DNA of 64,000 nucleotides from JBBQKQ01 sp043719155 (GTDB lineage Bacteria; Patescibacteriota; Minisyncoccia; Phycocordibacterales; UBA5272). This document shows, piece after piece, positions 50,499 to 59,756 of the stretch. A model generated the notes under the pieces. The model made no database searches, had not been told where the DNA came from, and saw only the letters and a program-made list of their open reading frames with translations. Location of the stretch: assembly GCA_043719155.1 (NCBI GenBank), contig JAYSUJ010000024.1, forward strand, positions 1-64,000. Direction: 5' to 3'. A program made the translations under genes and the position numbers. How positions within the stretch are numbered: position 1 is the stretch's first letter; each line of letters opens with the position of its first letter.

Positions 50499-52049
50499 TT
50501 AAACAAAGCCAGGGAAAAAGTCTATTTTTATATTTCTGCTTGGCACACCCAAATCTTTTAGGATTTTTTCAAATCCAAAAACCATACTGTGTGGCCCAGA
50601 AATGTAGAAGCACCTTTCCTTAAAGTCTGGCACTTCTTTTTGTAACAAGTTTTTATCTATAAATCCAAATCTAAAGTCCTGATAATTTAAAACACTCTCC
50701 TCTACTTTTTGACCAACGTCAGTCACAGTATAAATAGTTTTAATATTTAATTTTTCTTTAGCTTCATCAAAAATATTCTTATAAGCAATGTCATCTATAG
50801 TTTTGTTAGAATAAAAATGAACAATATCTCTTTTAGAATTTGTATCCAAGCAAAACTTAATCATGCTGCGAAAAGGGGTAACCCCGATACCTCCCGCTAT
50901 AAAAACTAACTTTTGTTTTTTATTTTTAGGTAAAGTGAATTCTCCCGCAATCTTAGATGCCGACACAGTATCGCCAGTTTTAAGTGCTAATAAATCTCGC
51001 TTGAACGTACTCGGTTCTGGGTAATATTTTACTCCGAGTTTTATTTCTTTTTCTGTTGGAGATGATGCAACTGTGAAATATCTTCTATTCCCCCTACTGT
51101 CTGACAAATTATCTTGTACAGTAAACTCCATATATTGCCCTGCTTTGAAATTCATCTTCTTGTCTTTTTTAAAAACAAATTCGAAAACATCTTCAGCAAC
51201 CTTATTTACCTCTTTCAAAGTTAGGGAGAGCCTGATTTTAGGACTAGCCAAGTATGAGAATAAATTACCCAGCACCAAAGCCAGTTCAGGTGTAGAGTAG
51301 AAGCTGCCAAAATGAATGAGTGGAGAAAACAACGCACCTACTATTGCCCCATAAATTATTCTTGTAATCCTTTTCGGAGGAGTTGTAAGTGGCTCGGTCA
51401 GCATAAATAAGGCAAAAAATAAAATGGGTGACAGTAAAAAAATATTTAAAGTGTAGCTGAAGACGTTTTGCTGATTGGTATAAAAAATACAAATGAAAAT
51501 TGTTTCTAAAATAAATATAGTTAGGAAAGAAAATATAAGATCGAACCTTTGTGTCTTTCTGACAATCAATAGGCCAGTAATAAAAACTGCTGGCAGTAAA
51601 TATATGTTGCCCACCCACCAACTCGCCGATAAGTTTAAAAAGAGCGCCGTCAAAACTATCGAGACAGCAACGGGATTGAAGATATGTTTAGAGAAAATTG
51701 CCAAGATATATTTGCTAGCCTGTGCTAAAACAGAGGCCCAAAAAGCTATGACAAAAAATGTTTCTGCAGTCTTATCTGTAAAAGGGTTGATAAGCAAGAC
51801 CAAAATAAGTGCCGTGATGTAGACAGACTCTAGGTTAGCTGGGACTTTAAAAACAAAAGCAAAAACTTTGTTGGTTATTGCAGAAACCGCAAGAATGAAA
51901 AAAGTAGAAAATAAAAGAGAGACTGGATTAAAACTTAATAGACCAAAAAAACTTAGCCCAAGTGCGTTAAGCCAAATTAAAAGCAATGCGTACAAAACCA
52001 ATTTATACATCGTTATCTTATTTAAAAAATCATCGATCTTATTTAACAT
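50499..52049 (-). CDS. RnfD/NqrB-like membrane domain fused to ferredoxin-NAD(P)H-reductase-like domain
   Basis: About 516 residues from the ATG at 52049. The first 290 residues have about eight to ten helices with LTEPLTTPP, as in the RnfD/NqrB flavin-bearing subunit. The C-terminal half is an FNR-like module: YMEFTVQDN, RRYFTVASSPTEKEI (FAD), IAGGIGVTPFRSMI (NAD(P)) and the end FFPGF. No 2Fe-2S domain. It should move electrons from NAD(P)H to a flavin in the membrane. The start overlaps the ApbE stop by 11 bp. Confidence 0.88.
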   Translation of the reverse strand: MLNKIDDFLNKITMYKLVLYALLLIWLNALGLSFFGLLSFNPVSLLFSTFFILAVSAITNKVFAFVFKVPANLESVYITALILVLLINPFTDKTAETFFVIAFWASVLAQASKYILAIFSKHIFNPVAVSIVLTALFLNLSASWWVGNIYLLPAVFITGLLIVRKTQRFDLIFSFLTIFILETIFICIFYTNQQNVFSYTLNIFLLSPILFFALFMLTEPLTTPPKRITRIIYGAIVGALFSPLIHFGSFYSTPELALVLGNLFSYLASPKIRLSLTLKEVNKVAEDVFEFVFKKDKKMNFKAGQYMEFTVQDNLSDSRGNRRYFTVASSPTEKEIKLGVKYYPEPSTFKRDLLALKTGDTVSASKIAGEFTLPKNKKQKLVFIAGGIGVTPFRSMIKFCLDTNSKRDIVHFYSNKTIDDIAYKNIFDEAKEKLNIKTIYTVTDVGQKVEESVLNYQDFRFGFIDKNLLQKEVPDFKERCFYISGPHSMVFGFEKILKDLGVPSRNIKIDFFPGFV

Positions 52050-52800
52050 ATTTTTGAAAACCACTTGTCATGGTGGCCATACCTTCTTTGTCTATTATAT
52101 ACCCTTCTAAATCATAACCCATTTTTTTCTTTTCTTCTAAGAAATAAGCCCCTGCTTTCCCCATGGCAAATATAGCGGTCACAAATCTGTCAGCTTCTAA
52201 AATATTTTCTGCCACAATGGTCACACTTACAATCTCATTTAAACCATCTTGGTAGTTATTTGGATTATATATATGTTCACCTCTGGCATATTTCGCGGAC
52301 GTAGCCACACCGACATTACATAGGTTTAAAACTTTAATAATTTCGCCCTCTGGTTGAAATGGATTTTTTATCCCAACTCTCCAATTTTCTCCATCTGAGT
52401 TTTTCCCAGAGACTTCTATATCGCTCCCAATATCTATCAAGAAGTTTTTACAACAATTTTCTCTTAAAATGTTTGCCGCACCATGTATTGCCCAGCCTTT
52501 TACCAGACCTGATGGGTCAATTTTACCATCATCTTTTTTTACATCAAAAAAGTTTTTGGTTTCTGATTTTGTTTTTTCACACAAAGCTAAAACCTCGCAC
52601 ATTTCAGGAGAAAAATTTAATAAAGATATTTCACCTCTATTTATTTTAGATACTTCACTTGTACTTTTATAGGTTGAAAATTTTTCATCTATCTCCCGCA
52701 AATAACTAAAAACTTTAAAAGTTATATTTTCAAAATCTACATCCTTGTCTACTATTTCCACCAATACTTGCATGCCCATTATAACTTCAGTTGCTCGCAT
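52039..52800 (-). CDS. apbE: FAD:protein FMN transferase (ApbE)
   Basis: 253 residues, shorter than typical enzymes of about 330 because the signal region is absent. MGMQVLVEIVDKD, KDDGKIDPSGLVKGWAIHGAANILRE, DIGSDIEVSGKN and ILEADRFVTAIFAMG cover the conserved blocks. It attaches FMN to a Ser/Thr of target proteins, and its neighbour at 52812 carries the acceptor motif, so the two act together. Confidence 0.93.
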   Translation of the reverse strand: MRATEVIMGMQVLVEIVDKDVDFENITFKVFSYLREIDEKFSTYKSTSEVSKINRGEISLLNFSPEMCEVLALCEKTKSETKNFFDVKKDDGKIDPSGLVKGWAIHGAANILRENCCKNFLIDIGSDIEVSGKNSDGENWRVGIKNPFQPEGEIIKVLNLCNVGVATSAKYARGEHIYNPNNYQDGLNEIVSVTIVAENILEADRFVTAIFAMGKAGAYFLEEKKKMGYDLEGYIIDKEGMATMTSGFQKYVK

Positions 52801-52811
52801 TTTAAGTGGAT

Positions 52812-53243
52812 TTATTTAGCTTGGGCGAGGGCACTTGTCAATGACTCTACAAAAGCTGGGCTGGTATAAGATGCTCCGGAGACCGCGTCAACATTGGCAG
52901 ACTGAACCTTTATGGCCTCTTGTTTTAAGATAGGTAAAGCACTCTGATTTACTTGTCTAGATCGGTCTTGCTCATCAGCATAGGATAAAATTTCCACGTC
53001 CACTAAAAACCCATTTTTAATAACAGCTGCTACTTGCAATGTCCCATAGTAAGCATCTATAGCCGGACCAGTAAAGGTACCATCTTTCGCAAAACTTCCC
53101 CTCGTTGTATTAGCATAAACTTCAGTAGACTTTTCTATAGAATTTACCACCTCTTCTTCTGAAGGAGAGTACCTATAAAGTGCATAAGTTAAAAAAGTGC
53201 TCACCACCAAAATTGATAAAATATTTTTCTTAAATAAAACCAT
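52812..53243 (-). CDS. FMN-binding domain protein, ApbE substrate
   Basis: 143 residues. An N-terminal membrane helix (NILSILVVSTFLTYALYRYS) precedes one FMN_bind domain (FTGPAIDAYYGTLQVAAVIKNGFLVDVEILSYADEQDRSRQVNQSALPILKQE), ending VDAVSGASYTSPAFVESL. SGASYTS is the flavinylation site, with the FMN on Thr or Ser. It would be an extracytoplasmic electron carrier fed by the RnfD-FNR fusion. TATACT lies eight nt before the ATG. Confidence 0.92.
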   Translation of the reverse strand: MVLFKKNILSILVVSTFLTYALYRYSPSEEEVVNSIEKSTEVYANTTRGSFAKDGTFTGPAIDAYYGTLQVAAVIKNGFLVDVEILSYADEQDRSRQVNQSALPILKQEAIKVQSANVDAVSGASYTSPAFVESLTSALAQAK

Positions 53244-53265
53244 GCTTGTACAGTATAAACTAAAT

Positions 53266-53814
53266 TTATTTTTTTGAATTTATTTTCTGAAAAATTAAAA
53301 TTAATGAAAGTATAGAGATGGCACTGAAGGCTAAAATAGCCATAAGTGGTATGGTTATAAACCCAAATACTAGAATAGAGCTTTCAGTACAGGATGGTGT
53401 AAGTCCAACTACCGAGCAAGCCATATCTATTTTGTTTCCAAGCACAATATTTTGATAGTGAAAGTAATAATGGTAAGCAGCTATCAGTCCTCCACCCAAA
53501 GAAAGCAGTAAAGTCAAAAACTCTATATCTTTCTTTTTGAAATAAATTGCCCACAAAATAATCGCATCGATGGGAAACATAAAAATTCTCTGCCACCAGC
53601 AAAAATCACAGACAGGTGTGTAATAAATAAATTGATAAGCCAAAACCGATAGAGTAGAAAAAATTGAGGTGAAGCCGATTAATTTTAAAATAAAAAAATA
53701 ATCTAAATCCAAGTTTTGCCAAAATTTATCTACCAAAAAAATGGTTAGAGAAAACAGAAAAAACAAAACAACCGACACTGAAAGAAAAGTTGAAAATGTA
53801 TCTACATCTAGCAT
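53266..53814 (-). CDS. DsbB-like disulfide oxidoreductase (BdbC type)
   Basis: 182 residues with about five membrane helices. YTPVCDFCWWQRIFMFP holds the first CxxC pair and DMACSVVGLTPSCTESS the second pair. It would oxidise a DsbA-like partner and pass electrons to quinone. Next to the flavin electron-transfer genes, it suggests a shared extracytoplasmic redox circuit. No DsbA is in the window. Confidence 0.88.
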   Translation of the reverse strand: MLDVDTFSTFLSVSVVLFFLFSLTIFLVDKFWQNLDLDYFFILKLIGFTSIFSTLSVLAYQFIYYTPVCDFCWWQRIFMFPIDAIILWAIYFKKKDIEFLTLLLSLGGGLIAAYHYYFHYQNIVLGNKIDMACSVVGLTPSCTESSILVFGFITIPLMAILAFSAISILSLILIFQKINSKK

Positions 53815-53854
53815 ATTTATGTAATATAAATTAACTTTAACAGATATCTAATTT

Positions 53855-54175
53855 CTAATCAAATTTAACCGCAGTCCCGATAGCTGTGACTGTAACCATA
53901 TTGGAAATTTGTGTTTCTATAGATACTCCTATAACAGCATCTGCACCAAATCCGACAGCTCTTTCCTCTAACTCTTTCAAACAACCATCTCTGGCGTCTT
54001 TTAAAGCATTTTCAAGAGTTGCCGACCTCCCACCAAAAAAATCTGTAACACTGGCAAATATATCTCTTACTACATTTACTCCAACTATGTTTTCTGCAGT
54101 AACTACACCAAGATAATTCAAATTATCCTTTCCCTGCAAAACATCTGTTGTAGTAATTAGAATTTTATTCTTCAT
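53855..54175 (-). CDS. YbjQ/DUF74 family protein
   Basis: 106 residues. ILITTTDVLQGKDNLNYLGVVTAENIVGVNVVRDIFASVTDFFGGRS and AVGFGADAVIGVSIET cover the YbjQ family fold, thought to be a small pentameric domain sometimes linked with heavy metals. Function not known. It is close to the DUF1761 group. Confidence 0.9.
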   Translation of the reverse strand: MKNKILITTTDVLQGKDNLNYLGVVTAENIVGVNVVRDIFASVTDFFGGRSATLENALKDARDGCLKELEERAVGFGADAVIGVSIETQISNMVTVTAIGTAVKFD

Positions 54176-54188
54176 ATGAAAGTATTTT

Positions 54189-54386
54189 TTATTTAAAATT
54201 TGCTAAAATCTTATTCTGTTCCGCTAATTGTTTTCTGAAACTGTCCAATTTATTTTTTTGCATTAAATTTTTGTTTTTAATTTTATCCAATATAGCAATT
54301 TCTGTAGCTAGTTGATCTATACGTTTCTGCACATTTTCTTTCTCTAAGTGTGTCTGAGCTCCAAATATCATTCTTGGTTCTGGCAT
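54189..54386 (-). CDS. Short coiled-coil protein
   Basis: 65 residues from MPEPRMIFG at 54386, which follows an AT-rich TTATATG. A longer frame from 54470 overlaps the DUF1761 gene in another register and is rejected. The protein is a heptad-like helix (VQKRIDQLATEIAILDKIKNKN). Role unknown; co-oriented with the DUF1761 gene and six bp after its stop. Confidence 0.5.
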   Translation of the reverse strand: MPEPRMIFGAQTHLEKENVQKRIDQLATEIAILDKIKNKNLMQKNKLDSFRKQLAEQNKILANFK

Positions 54387-54391
54387 ATAAA

Positions 54392-54817
54392 CTAAATTGA
54401 CAAAATGTAAGCCGCTATTTGTAGACCGATAAACGTATAACCTATCATTATTGCAATTTGCTTTGGCCAATAACTTTTTTTAGTGCCACCCCAGATTACT
54501 GAGGCAACTTGTATCGGCATCATATAGCCCAACCACATAAAGAAAGCATAGAACTGGGCTGCTACACCCTGCAGGTTACCAAAAGCTAGGTTACTAGCTA
54601 AAACAAAAGTAGTGATAATCGTCAATATCAGTTGCAGACCGTAAAATGGCATCATTTCTTTTTGCATTTTATCCATTTGTTCTTTGGTCCATTTCTCACA
54701 ATCTTCGTTCATTATTTTCATCCACAATTTACCAAACATAAGTGGTGAGTGCCAGACAGCACCTAGTACAAACTGTACTACAACAGCGGCAACAACTAGT
54801 GCAAAATTTATTTCCAT
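54392..54817 (-). CDS. DUF1761 membrane protein
   Basis: 141 residues with four helices. VLGAVWHSPLMFGKLWMKIM and SYWPKQIAIMIGYTFIGLQIAAYIL match DUF1761. The charged loop NEDCEKWTKEQMDKMQKEM lies between helices 1 and 2. Function unknown. Confidence 0.88.
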   Translation of the reverse strand: MEINFALVVAAVVVQFVLGAVWHSPLMFGKLWMKIMNEDCEKWTKEQMDKMQKEMMPFYGLQLILTIITTFVLASNLAFGNLQGVAAQFYAFFMWLGYMMPIQVASVIWGGTKKSYWPKQIAIMIGYTFIGLQIAAYILSI

Positions 54818-54857
54818 ATATTTATTCTTTTTTTTAGTCTTTTAAACAAATATAAGT

Positions 54858-55559
54858 CTAACTTACATTTGGTTTTTTCACAAAACGCAAAATAAAACTG
54901 GTACCCACATCCTCTACAATTACCTGCCCACTTTCTATTTCATTTTTGTAGACAATATTTATAATTTTCAGAAAAATTTTAAATCTTCGCTCTTCTACTT
55001 CTAACCTTTTAACAAACTCCAAACTAGACCTCATGTTTATAAACTCTAAAAGCTCTGGGTCTGAGTCCACAGCAACCTCTGTCTGACTCAGTTCATTTTT
55101 GTACATACCCACCAAAACAAAAGGCGGCTGCGACTCTAACATTTTTTTATCATATTTATCACTTAAATACTTTCGCAACTTATCCACAATCTCTAAATCA
55201 TCGGAGTGCTGAAAATAAAAAGCTTTTACAGATTCGTCAATTGTCAAAATACTATTAAGAATTTTTTTAAGATTTTTGCCGTAAAGTCGCAGATTCATTT
55301 GTCCTTGCATATCGGCAAAACCGTATTCCTCAGTTTTTAAGGAAACTTCCAGGTTAGCATCATTGTCATAAAAGTAAGGAGAAGCCCGAACTACAAAAAC
55401 AAATCCATGCGAAAGATATTTGTACACATAACTCTCCAGCTCTGGTTCTGGGTTATCCACTTTGTACAAAGTGTCTAGACCTAAGCAATCTTCTTGGCTG
55501 TCTACATTTTTAACTTCCAACACAGCTTCTGGTTTATTTATATCTTCTGGTATTTTCAT
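54858..55559 (-). CDS. Hypothetical soluble protein
   Basis: 233 residues, acidic, mixed alpha/beta, with a short opening MKIPEDINKPEAVLEVKN. No signal, membrane segment or catalytic motif stands out. It follows the secreted protein gene at 55583 with a 23-bp gap. I recognise no family. Confidence 0.5.
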   Translation of the reverse strand: MKIPEDINKPEAVLEVKNVDSQEDCLGLDTLYKVDNPEPELESYVYKYLSHGFVFVVRASPYFYDNDANLEVSLKTEEYGFADMQGQMNLRLYGKNLKKILNSILTIDESVKAFYFQHSDDLEIVDKLRKYLSDKYDKKMLESQPPFVLVGMYKNELSQTEVAVDSDPELLEFINMRSSLEFVKRLEVEERRFKIFLKIINIVYKNEIESGQVIVEDVGTSFILRFVKKPNVS

Positions 55560-55582
55560 ATAGTGTAGTATGTTTAAAAAAA

Positions 55583-56620
55583 CTATTGGGTTTTTGTAGT
55601 TTCCTGTATTCCATATTTAATACCCTTGTCCGCCTCGGCGGTCGGCTGAATAAACTTTCCTTTTGCACATTTCTGCACAACATTTACACCTGTTTGTGTC
55701 ATTTGCATATCAGACGCTTTACAGTAGGTGCCTGTCGTTGCGTGGAAACCTCCCGCACTCTTAATTACATTTTTCCCTGGGTCTCCTAGCTTTTGTGAGC
55801 CCATTGGCATAAGTAAAACAACATCCACCTGTTTAGCATTTACTGCTTTAGACTCTCCTCCTTTTGTAGCTTTTTCCACATTACTTTTACCTTTAACAAT
55901 AGCTCGACACTCTTTTTCCCGACCATTGACCACTACACCAGTTTTAGGATCTATTTTAATCGCGCAGCCGATATCCTCTGTTATTTTAAAACTATCTTCC
56001 GGTTTAAGTCCTTCACTTGTTCTCTTGATTAAACTTTCATCCACAGTAGCCCCAGGGTTTTTTGGGTCTTCGGTAATGGCTTTGGTTTTTGCGTTAGCTT
56101 CGGCTTTTTCTTGTCCAGTTTTGTCATAACCACTTTTACCATCTTTATCTTTTACCAATCTACTGATAACTTCTTTCTGATACGCATTAGCAGCATCATC
56201 TTTAATGCTTCCTTTTACACCCCAAAGATTTTTAACAGCATTGAACACAGTATCCATTCTTCGCATTTTTGCTTCTTGGGAATTTTCAGGTTGTTCATTC
56301 CAATTTTCTCCATACATTAATTCCATCCCCTTTTGAACTTCCGGGGAATAGGTATTTCTTCTTTTAACAAGTTCATACTCCTCAGTCCTTGCCCGCTCTT
56401 CACTTTTGTAAAAAAAATCACTCAACCATTGAGAACCCTTGGCTACCCCCATTAAAGACTTACCCGGTGGGGTTACGCCTGCAATTTCTACGGCTGAGCC
56501 ATAGAAAAGTCCCATCCTGTCATCTCTATCAGTATCTGGGTCAGAAAATGAATACACCTGTGCATTCACACTCTCGAGAGTAGATAAAACTGACAGCACG
56601 ACCAGCAACAGTAATTTCAT
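55583..56620 (-). CDS. Secreted hypothetical protein
   Basis: 345 residues. Signal peptide MKLLLLVVLSVLSTLESVNA then a mature Lys/Glu-rich protein with four Cys in the second half (IGCAIKID, EKECRAI, TYCKASD, VQKCAKGK), suggesting disulfides. No family recognised. Diverges from the rlmB gene. Confidence 0.6.
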   Translation of the reverse strand: MKLLLLVVLSVLSTLESVNAQVYSFSDPDTDRDDRMGLFYGSAVEIAGVTPPGKSLMGVAKGSQWLSDFFYKSEERARTEEYELVKRRNTYSPEVQKGMELMYGENWNEQPENSQEAKMRRMDTVFNAVKNLWGVKGSIKDDAANAYQKEVISRLVKDKDGKSGYDKTGQEKAEANAKTKAITEDPKNPGATVDESLIKRTSEGLKPEDSFKITEDIGCAIKIDPKTGVVVNGREKECRAIVKGKSNVEKATKGGESKAVNAKQVDVVLLMPMGSQKLGDPGKNVIKSAGGFHATTGTYCKASDMQMTQTGVNVVQKCAKGKFIQPTAEADKGIKYGIQETTKTQ

Positions 56621-56726
56621 ATTTTAATTTTATACAAAGTATACATTAACAATTGGCATATCAAAACAAGTTCATTTTAAAATGAAACAAAATATGCTAT
56701 AATGTCAAATAAATTATACAAACCTT

Positions 56727-57485
56727 ATGGATAAAGACAATACAATTTATATTTTTGGAAAAAATGCAGTACTCGGAGCTCTGGAAAACCGACCAGACAC
56801 AATAGAAAGAATATTTTTAGAAAATGGTAAGAAGTTCGACAAAGATTTTGAAAAGAAGGTTTTAGACTTGGTAGAAAAGAACAAAATCAAGAAAGAAATT
56901 GTCTCGACTGGTGACCTGTCAAAGGAGATGCAAACCTCCAACCATCAAGGAATTTTAGCCAAAGTGCGCATCGACAGCCTGACTGTGGACTTTGACTATT
57001 TTTTGGAAAACTTAGAGATAGATGCAAATACTTGTGTCCTACTTTTAGGAGAGCTGCAAGACGTACAAAATGTGGGGTCTATCATTCGCTCGGCTACGGC
57101 ATTTGGCATTGCTGGCATCTTGATCCCCGAACATGACCAAGCCCAAGTAACTAGTACAGTGGTAAAGGTTTCTGCAGGGACCGCTTTCTCTATCCCCCTT
57201 GTAAAAATAAACAACGTAAACAATGCTATCGAAAAATTAAAAGAAAAAAGATTTTGGATCTATGGCTTGGACATGTTTGGTGAAAAAAGTATTTTTGAAG
57301 AAAAATATACTGAGGCCACTTGTTTTGTAATCGGCAATGAAGGAGACGGCATACGCCAGAAAACCAAAGAAGCTTGTGACATGCTTTTAAACATACCCAT
57401 GTCTCAAAATGCTGAAAGTCTAAACGCCTCGGTTTCCACAGCTGTGGCCCTGTACGAGTGGAGAAAGCAGAAGTTGAGTAACTAA
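56727..57485 (+). CDS. rlmB: SpoU-family 23S rRNA 2'-O-methyltransferase (RlmB type)
   Basis: 252 residues. An N-terminal substrate-binding domain (FGKNAVLGALENRPDTIERIFL) precedes the knotted domain: LLLGELQDVQNVGSIIRSATAFGIAGILIP, FVIGNEGDGIRQKTKEACD and MSQNAESLNASVSTAVALYE, the three SPOUT motifs. It methylates a guanosine ribose in 23S rRNA; the target is inferred. Confidence 0.93.
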   Translation: MDKDNTIYIFGKNAVLGALENRPDTIERIFLENGKKFDKDFEKKVLDLVEKNKIKKEIVSTGDLSKEMQTSNHQGILAKVRIDSLTVDFDYFLENLEIDANTCVLLLGELQDVQNVGSIIRSATAFGIAGILIPEHDQAQVTSTVVKVSAGTAFSIPLVKINNVNNAIEKLKEKRFWIYGLDMFGEKSIFEEKYTEATCFVIGNEGDGIRQKTKEACDMLLNIPMSQNAESLNASVSTAVALYEWRKQKLSN

Positions 57486-57489
57486 AAAA

Positions 57490-59724
57490 TTAGAAACCGA
57501 AGTAGTCTCCTAAATTTTCTGTGTACTGAAAACTTGGTTCTGAATACTGGTCATAGTTTGCAAAAAGTTTGAACTGCAGCTCTACACCTCCTCCAATAAT
57601 ATTCCCAAACTCATCTTTCTGCCTCTGAACTTCAATTACCATTTTATCAGATAAGCTTTTTTTATCTCCCAATTGAGCAATAAACTCAGCTATTCTTATT
57701 TTAACAAGTAAACTTTCCTCTTCACTTATGTTATCCAGTAGAACCAACCTTGTTTTATGTTCATTTTTCAAAATTTCTGCCTCCCACAAAATTGCTCTAG
57801 AAATACCTCTATCGAGACGGTTCATAAAACCAATTAAGCTGGACTTAAAAGCACTAATACTCTTTTCTGTTTTAGGATCTGGGGCTTCTACTCCCTGCCT
57901 TGTTAAATACCCCATTACTCGATGCAGCCTTGTAACTTTTCTTGGTTTTGGTTCAAAATAAACAAGCAGATCCCCAGTTTCATTGAAACTAATGTCTACC
58001 TTTAAATACTTCATTACATTTGTATATTCGTAGTTTTCCGGAACATCCGCAAAGTTAAATCTAACATCTTGGAATGCATCAAAAACTTTTACCTGATCCT
58101 GCTTACTCAAATCATTGATTTTAATCCCTGTAAAATTTGGTTTTGCCGACTCAACAAATCTTGTAAAATCATTTCTTTTTTTGTGATACTCAACATTAAA
58201 AGTTTCATCTACCATGAAAGATGCCCATGGTCTTAATGACTTATAGGAATACCCTACACTACGTTGAATTGGCACAGACAAAAAACTAAATTGTTTTTTA
58301 CTTAGTTTTTGCATTTCTTTTTCTCTTTCACCTTCTGGAACTGGTAAAATTAGCTTTTTTAAATTTTGACTTGTTTCTGGAACTATATTATGTAAGATAA
58401 AGTTAGCAGCAATTTCAAGACATGCCACAGGGTCTGTTGAAACAAACCTAAGAGATTCTCTTATACTAGGGTTGTATAGTTCATGAATCCCATCTGCCAT
58501 TATGCCCATAGGAACTTGTAATATTTTATCAAATGCCGCACTAACAAATTTAAAAGTTTCAGTTTTTTTATAATTTACATCTAAAGTATCGTCTTTAGAG
58601 TGTGTATCTGGATGGAGAATTTTGGCCAAGTCTTTTTTTATTTTGGCCAAGTCTTTGGTATCCGGCACTTCATCTAATACAATTTTGTTCTTTATCTGAG
58701 TTTCAGCATCTTGTTTATCTTCATCTTCCCCGAACTCGCGAGAGATTTTTAGCCAGCCGAAATTTCCTCCTACTAGCAACTTTTCTTTTGAGCTCATCTC
58801 CCAACCCTTGCCAGTATTTTTAGGTTTGATTATTTTTCCTGTTTCTCTTTCATATGTTACTCTATTTACTTCATCTATAAATCGCCTATACCAAGTCTTG
58901 CTTGGGTTTGTTTTGTTCTCACCTGTAAGTTCCCAGTCTTCAGTAATTGCATTGTGAAAAATTTCTTTATCTATACCAAGACTTTCACCCACATCTGCCA
59001 ATAACCATGTCAGCTTTGTCAATTCTCTAGGGTAAGCAAAGTCAGAAAACTCTGGGTTGCCATGTAAAATAAAGGCAAGAAGTTCTGCGGCGGCTTCATT
59101 AGCCCAGACACCACTTTTTTTAACTTTTTTTTCTACAACAATTTTATCAGTAGCAGTGTCCCTGCTTTGAGTTGCCACTACCGTTCCTCTTCTTAGACCA
59201 ACTTTATTTATTACACTAATGGATGACTCCCCTCCAACTTGCCTGACTTTTGTATTTGAGCTTTGCCCACTCAATAAATGTTGCATTTCGTGTTTAATAT
59301 AAAAAATAAAGGACTCTTTACTTATATCTCCTGCTTCGTACTCTTTAAGCAGTTCTGGACTTATGTTCAAAACATTTTCAAAAGAATTATATTCTGCACC
59401 ACCATGTGAGAGGTCCGCTAATACAATTTTTAAGCTGAAAATTTTATCAAAATTTTCCAAATATCCTTTGGGTAGATCGCCAGTAGCAACTAGTTTTTTA
59501 ACGTCGATGATGGCTTTTTCTAAAGTATCTTTTACTAGAAAATAAACTTTTGGATGACCTTCTTGAAAACTTTTAATAGTACCCTCAACAACTACCACTT
59601 CTCCTGTCGGCACCGTTTTAACATTTGGCTGTATTTGACTTATCGGCAACTTAGATGGTGTCTTAGATAGAAGGTTAAGGTCAAATCGTGAGTCTAAACT
59701 TGGTCCTGCAGGTGTAAATTTCAT
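57490..59724 (-). CDS. Large protein with HExxH metalloprotease motif and J-like segment
   Basis: 744 residues, no signal peptide. FIFYIKHEMQHLLSGQ near 140-154 contains HEMQH, and ANEAAAELLAF near 208-218 offers a Glu ligand, as in gluzincins. KIKKDLAKILHPDTHSKDD near 361-378 followed by FKFVSAAFDKIL looks like a J domain with HPD. The remaining 340 residues are unassigned. Zinc hydrolysis and Hsp70 contact are inferences. I do not recognise the family. TATACT is about 14 nt before the ATG. Confidence 0.6.
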   Translation of the reverse strand: MKFTPAGPSLDSRFDLNLLSKTPSKLPISQIQPNVKTVPTGEVVVVEGTIKSFQEGHPKVYFLVKDTLEKAIIDVKKLVATGDLPKGYLENFDKIFSLKIVLADLSHGGAEYNSFENVLNISPELLKEYEAGDISKESFIFYIKHEMQHLLSGQSSNTKVRQVGGESSISVINKVGLRRGTVVATQSRDTATDKIVVEKKVKKSGVWANEAAAELLAFILHGNPEFSDFAYPRELTKLTWLLADVGESLGIDKEIFHNAITEDWELTGENKTNPSKTWYRRFIDEVNRVTYERETGKIIKPKNTGKGWEMSSKEKLLVGGNFGWLKISREFGEDEDKQDAETQIKNKIVLDEVPDTKDLAKIKKDLAKILHPDTHSKDDTLDVNYKKTETFKFVSAAFDKILQVPMGIMADGIHELYNPSIRESLRFVSTDPVACLEIAANFILHNIVPETSQNLKKLILPVPEGEREKEMQKLSKKQFSFLSVPIQRSVGYSYKSLRPWASFMVDETFNVEYHKKRNDFTRFVESAKPNFTGIKINDLSKQDQVKVFDAFQDVRFNFADVPENYEYTNVMKYLKVDISFNETGDLLVYFEPKPRKVTRLHRVMGYLTRQGVEAPDPKTEKSISAFKSSLIGFMNRLDRGISRAILWEAEILKNEHKTRLVLLDNISEEESLLVKIRIAEFIAQLGDKKSLSDKMVIEVQRQKDEFGNIIGGGVELQFKLFANYDQYSEPSFQYTENLGDYFGF

Positions 59725-59756
59725 ATCTCTATCACTTGAGTATACCTAGAATTATT

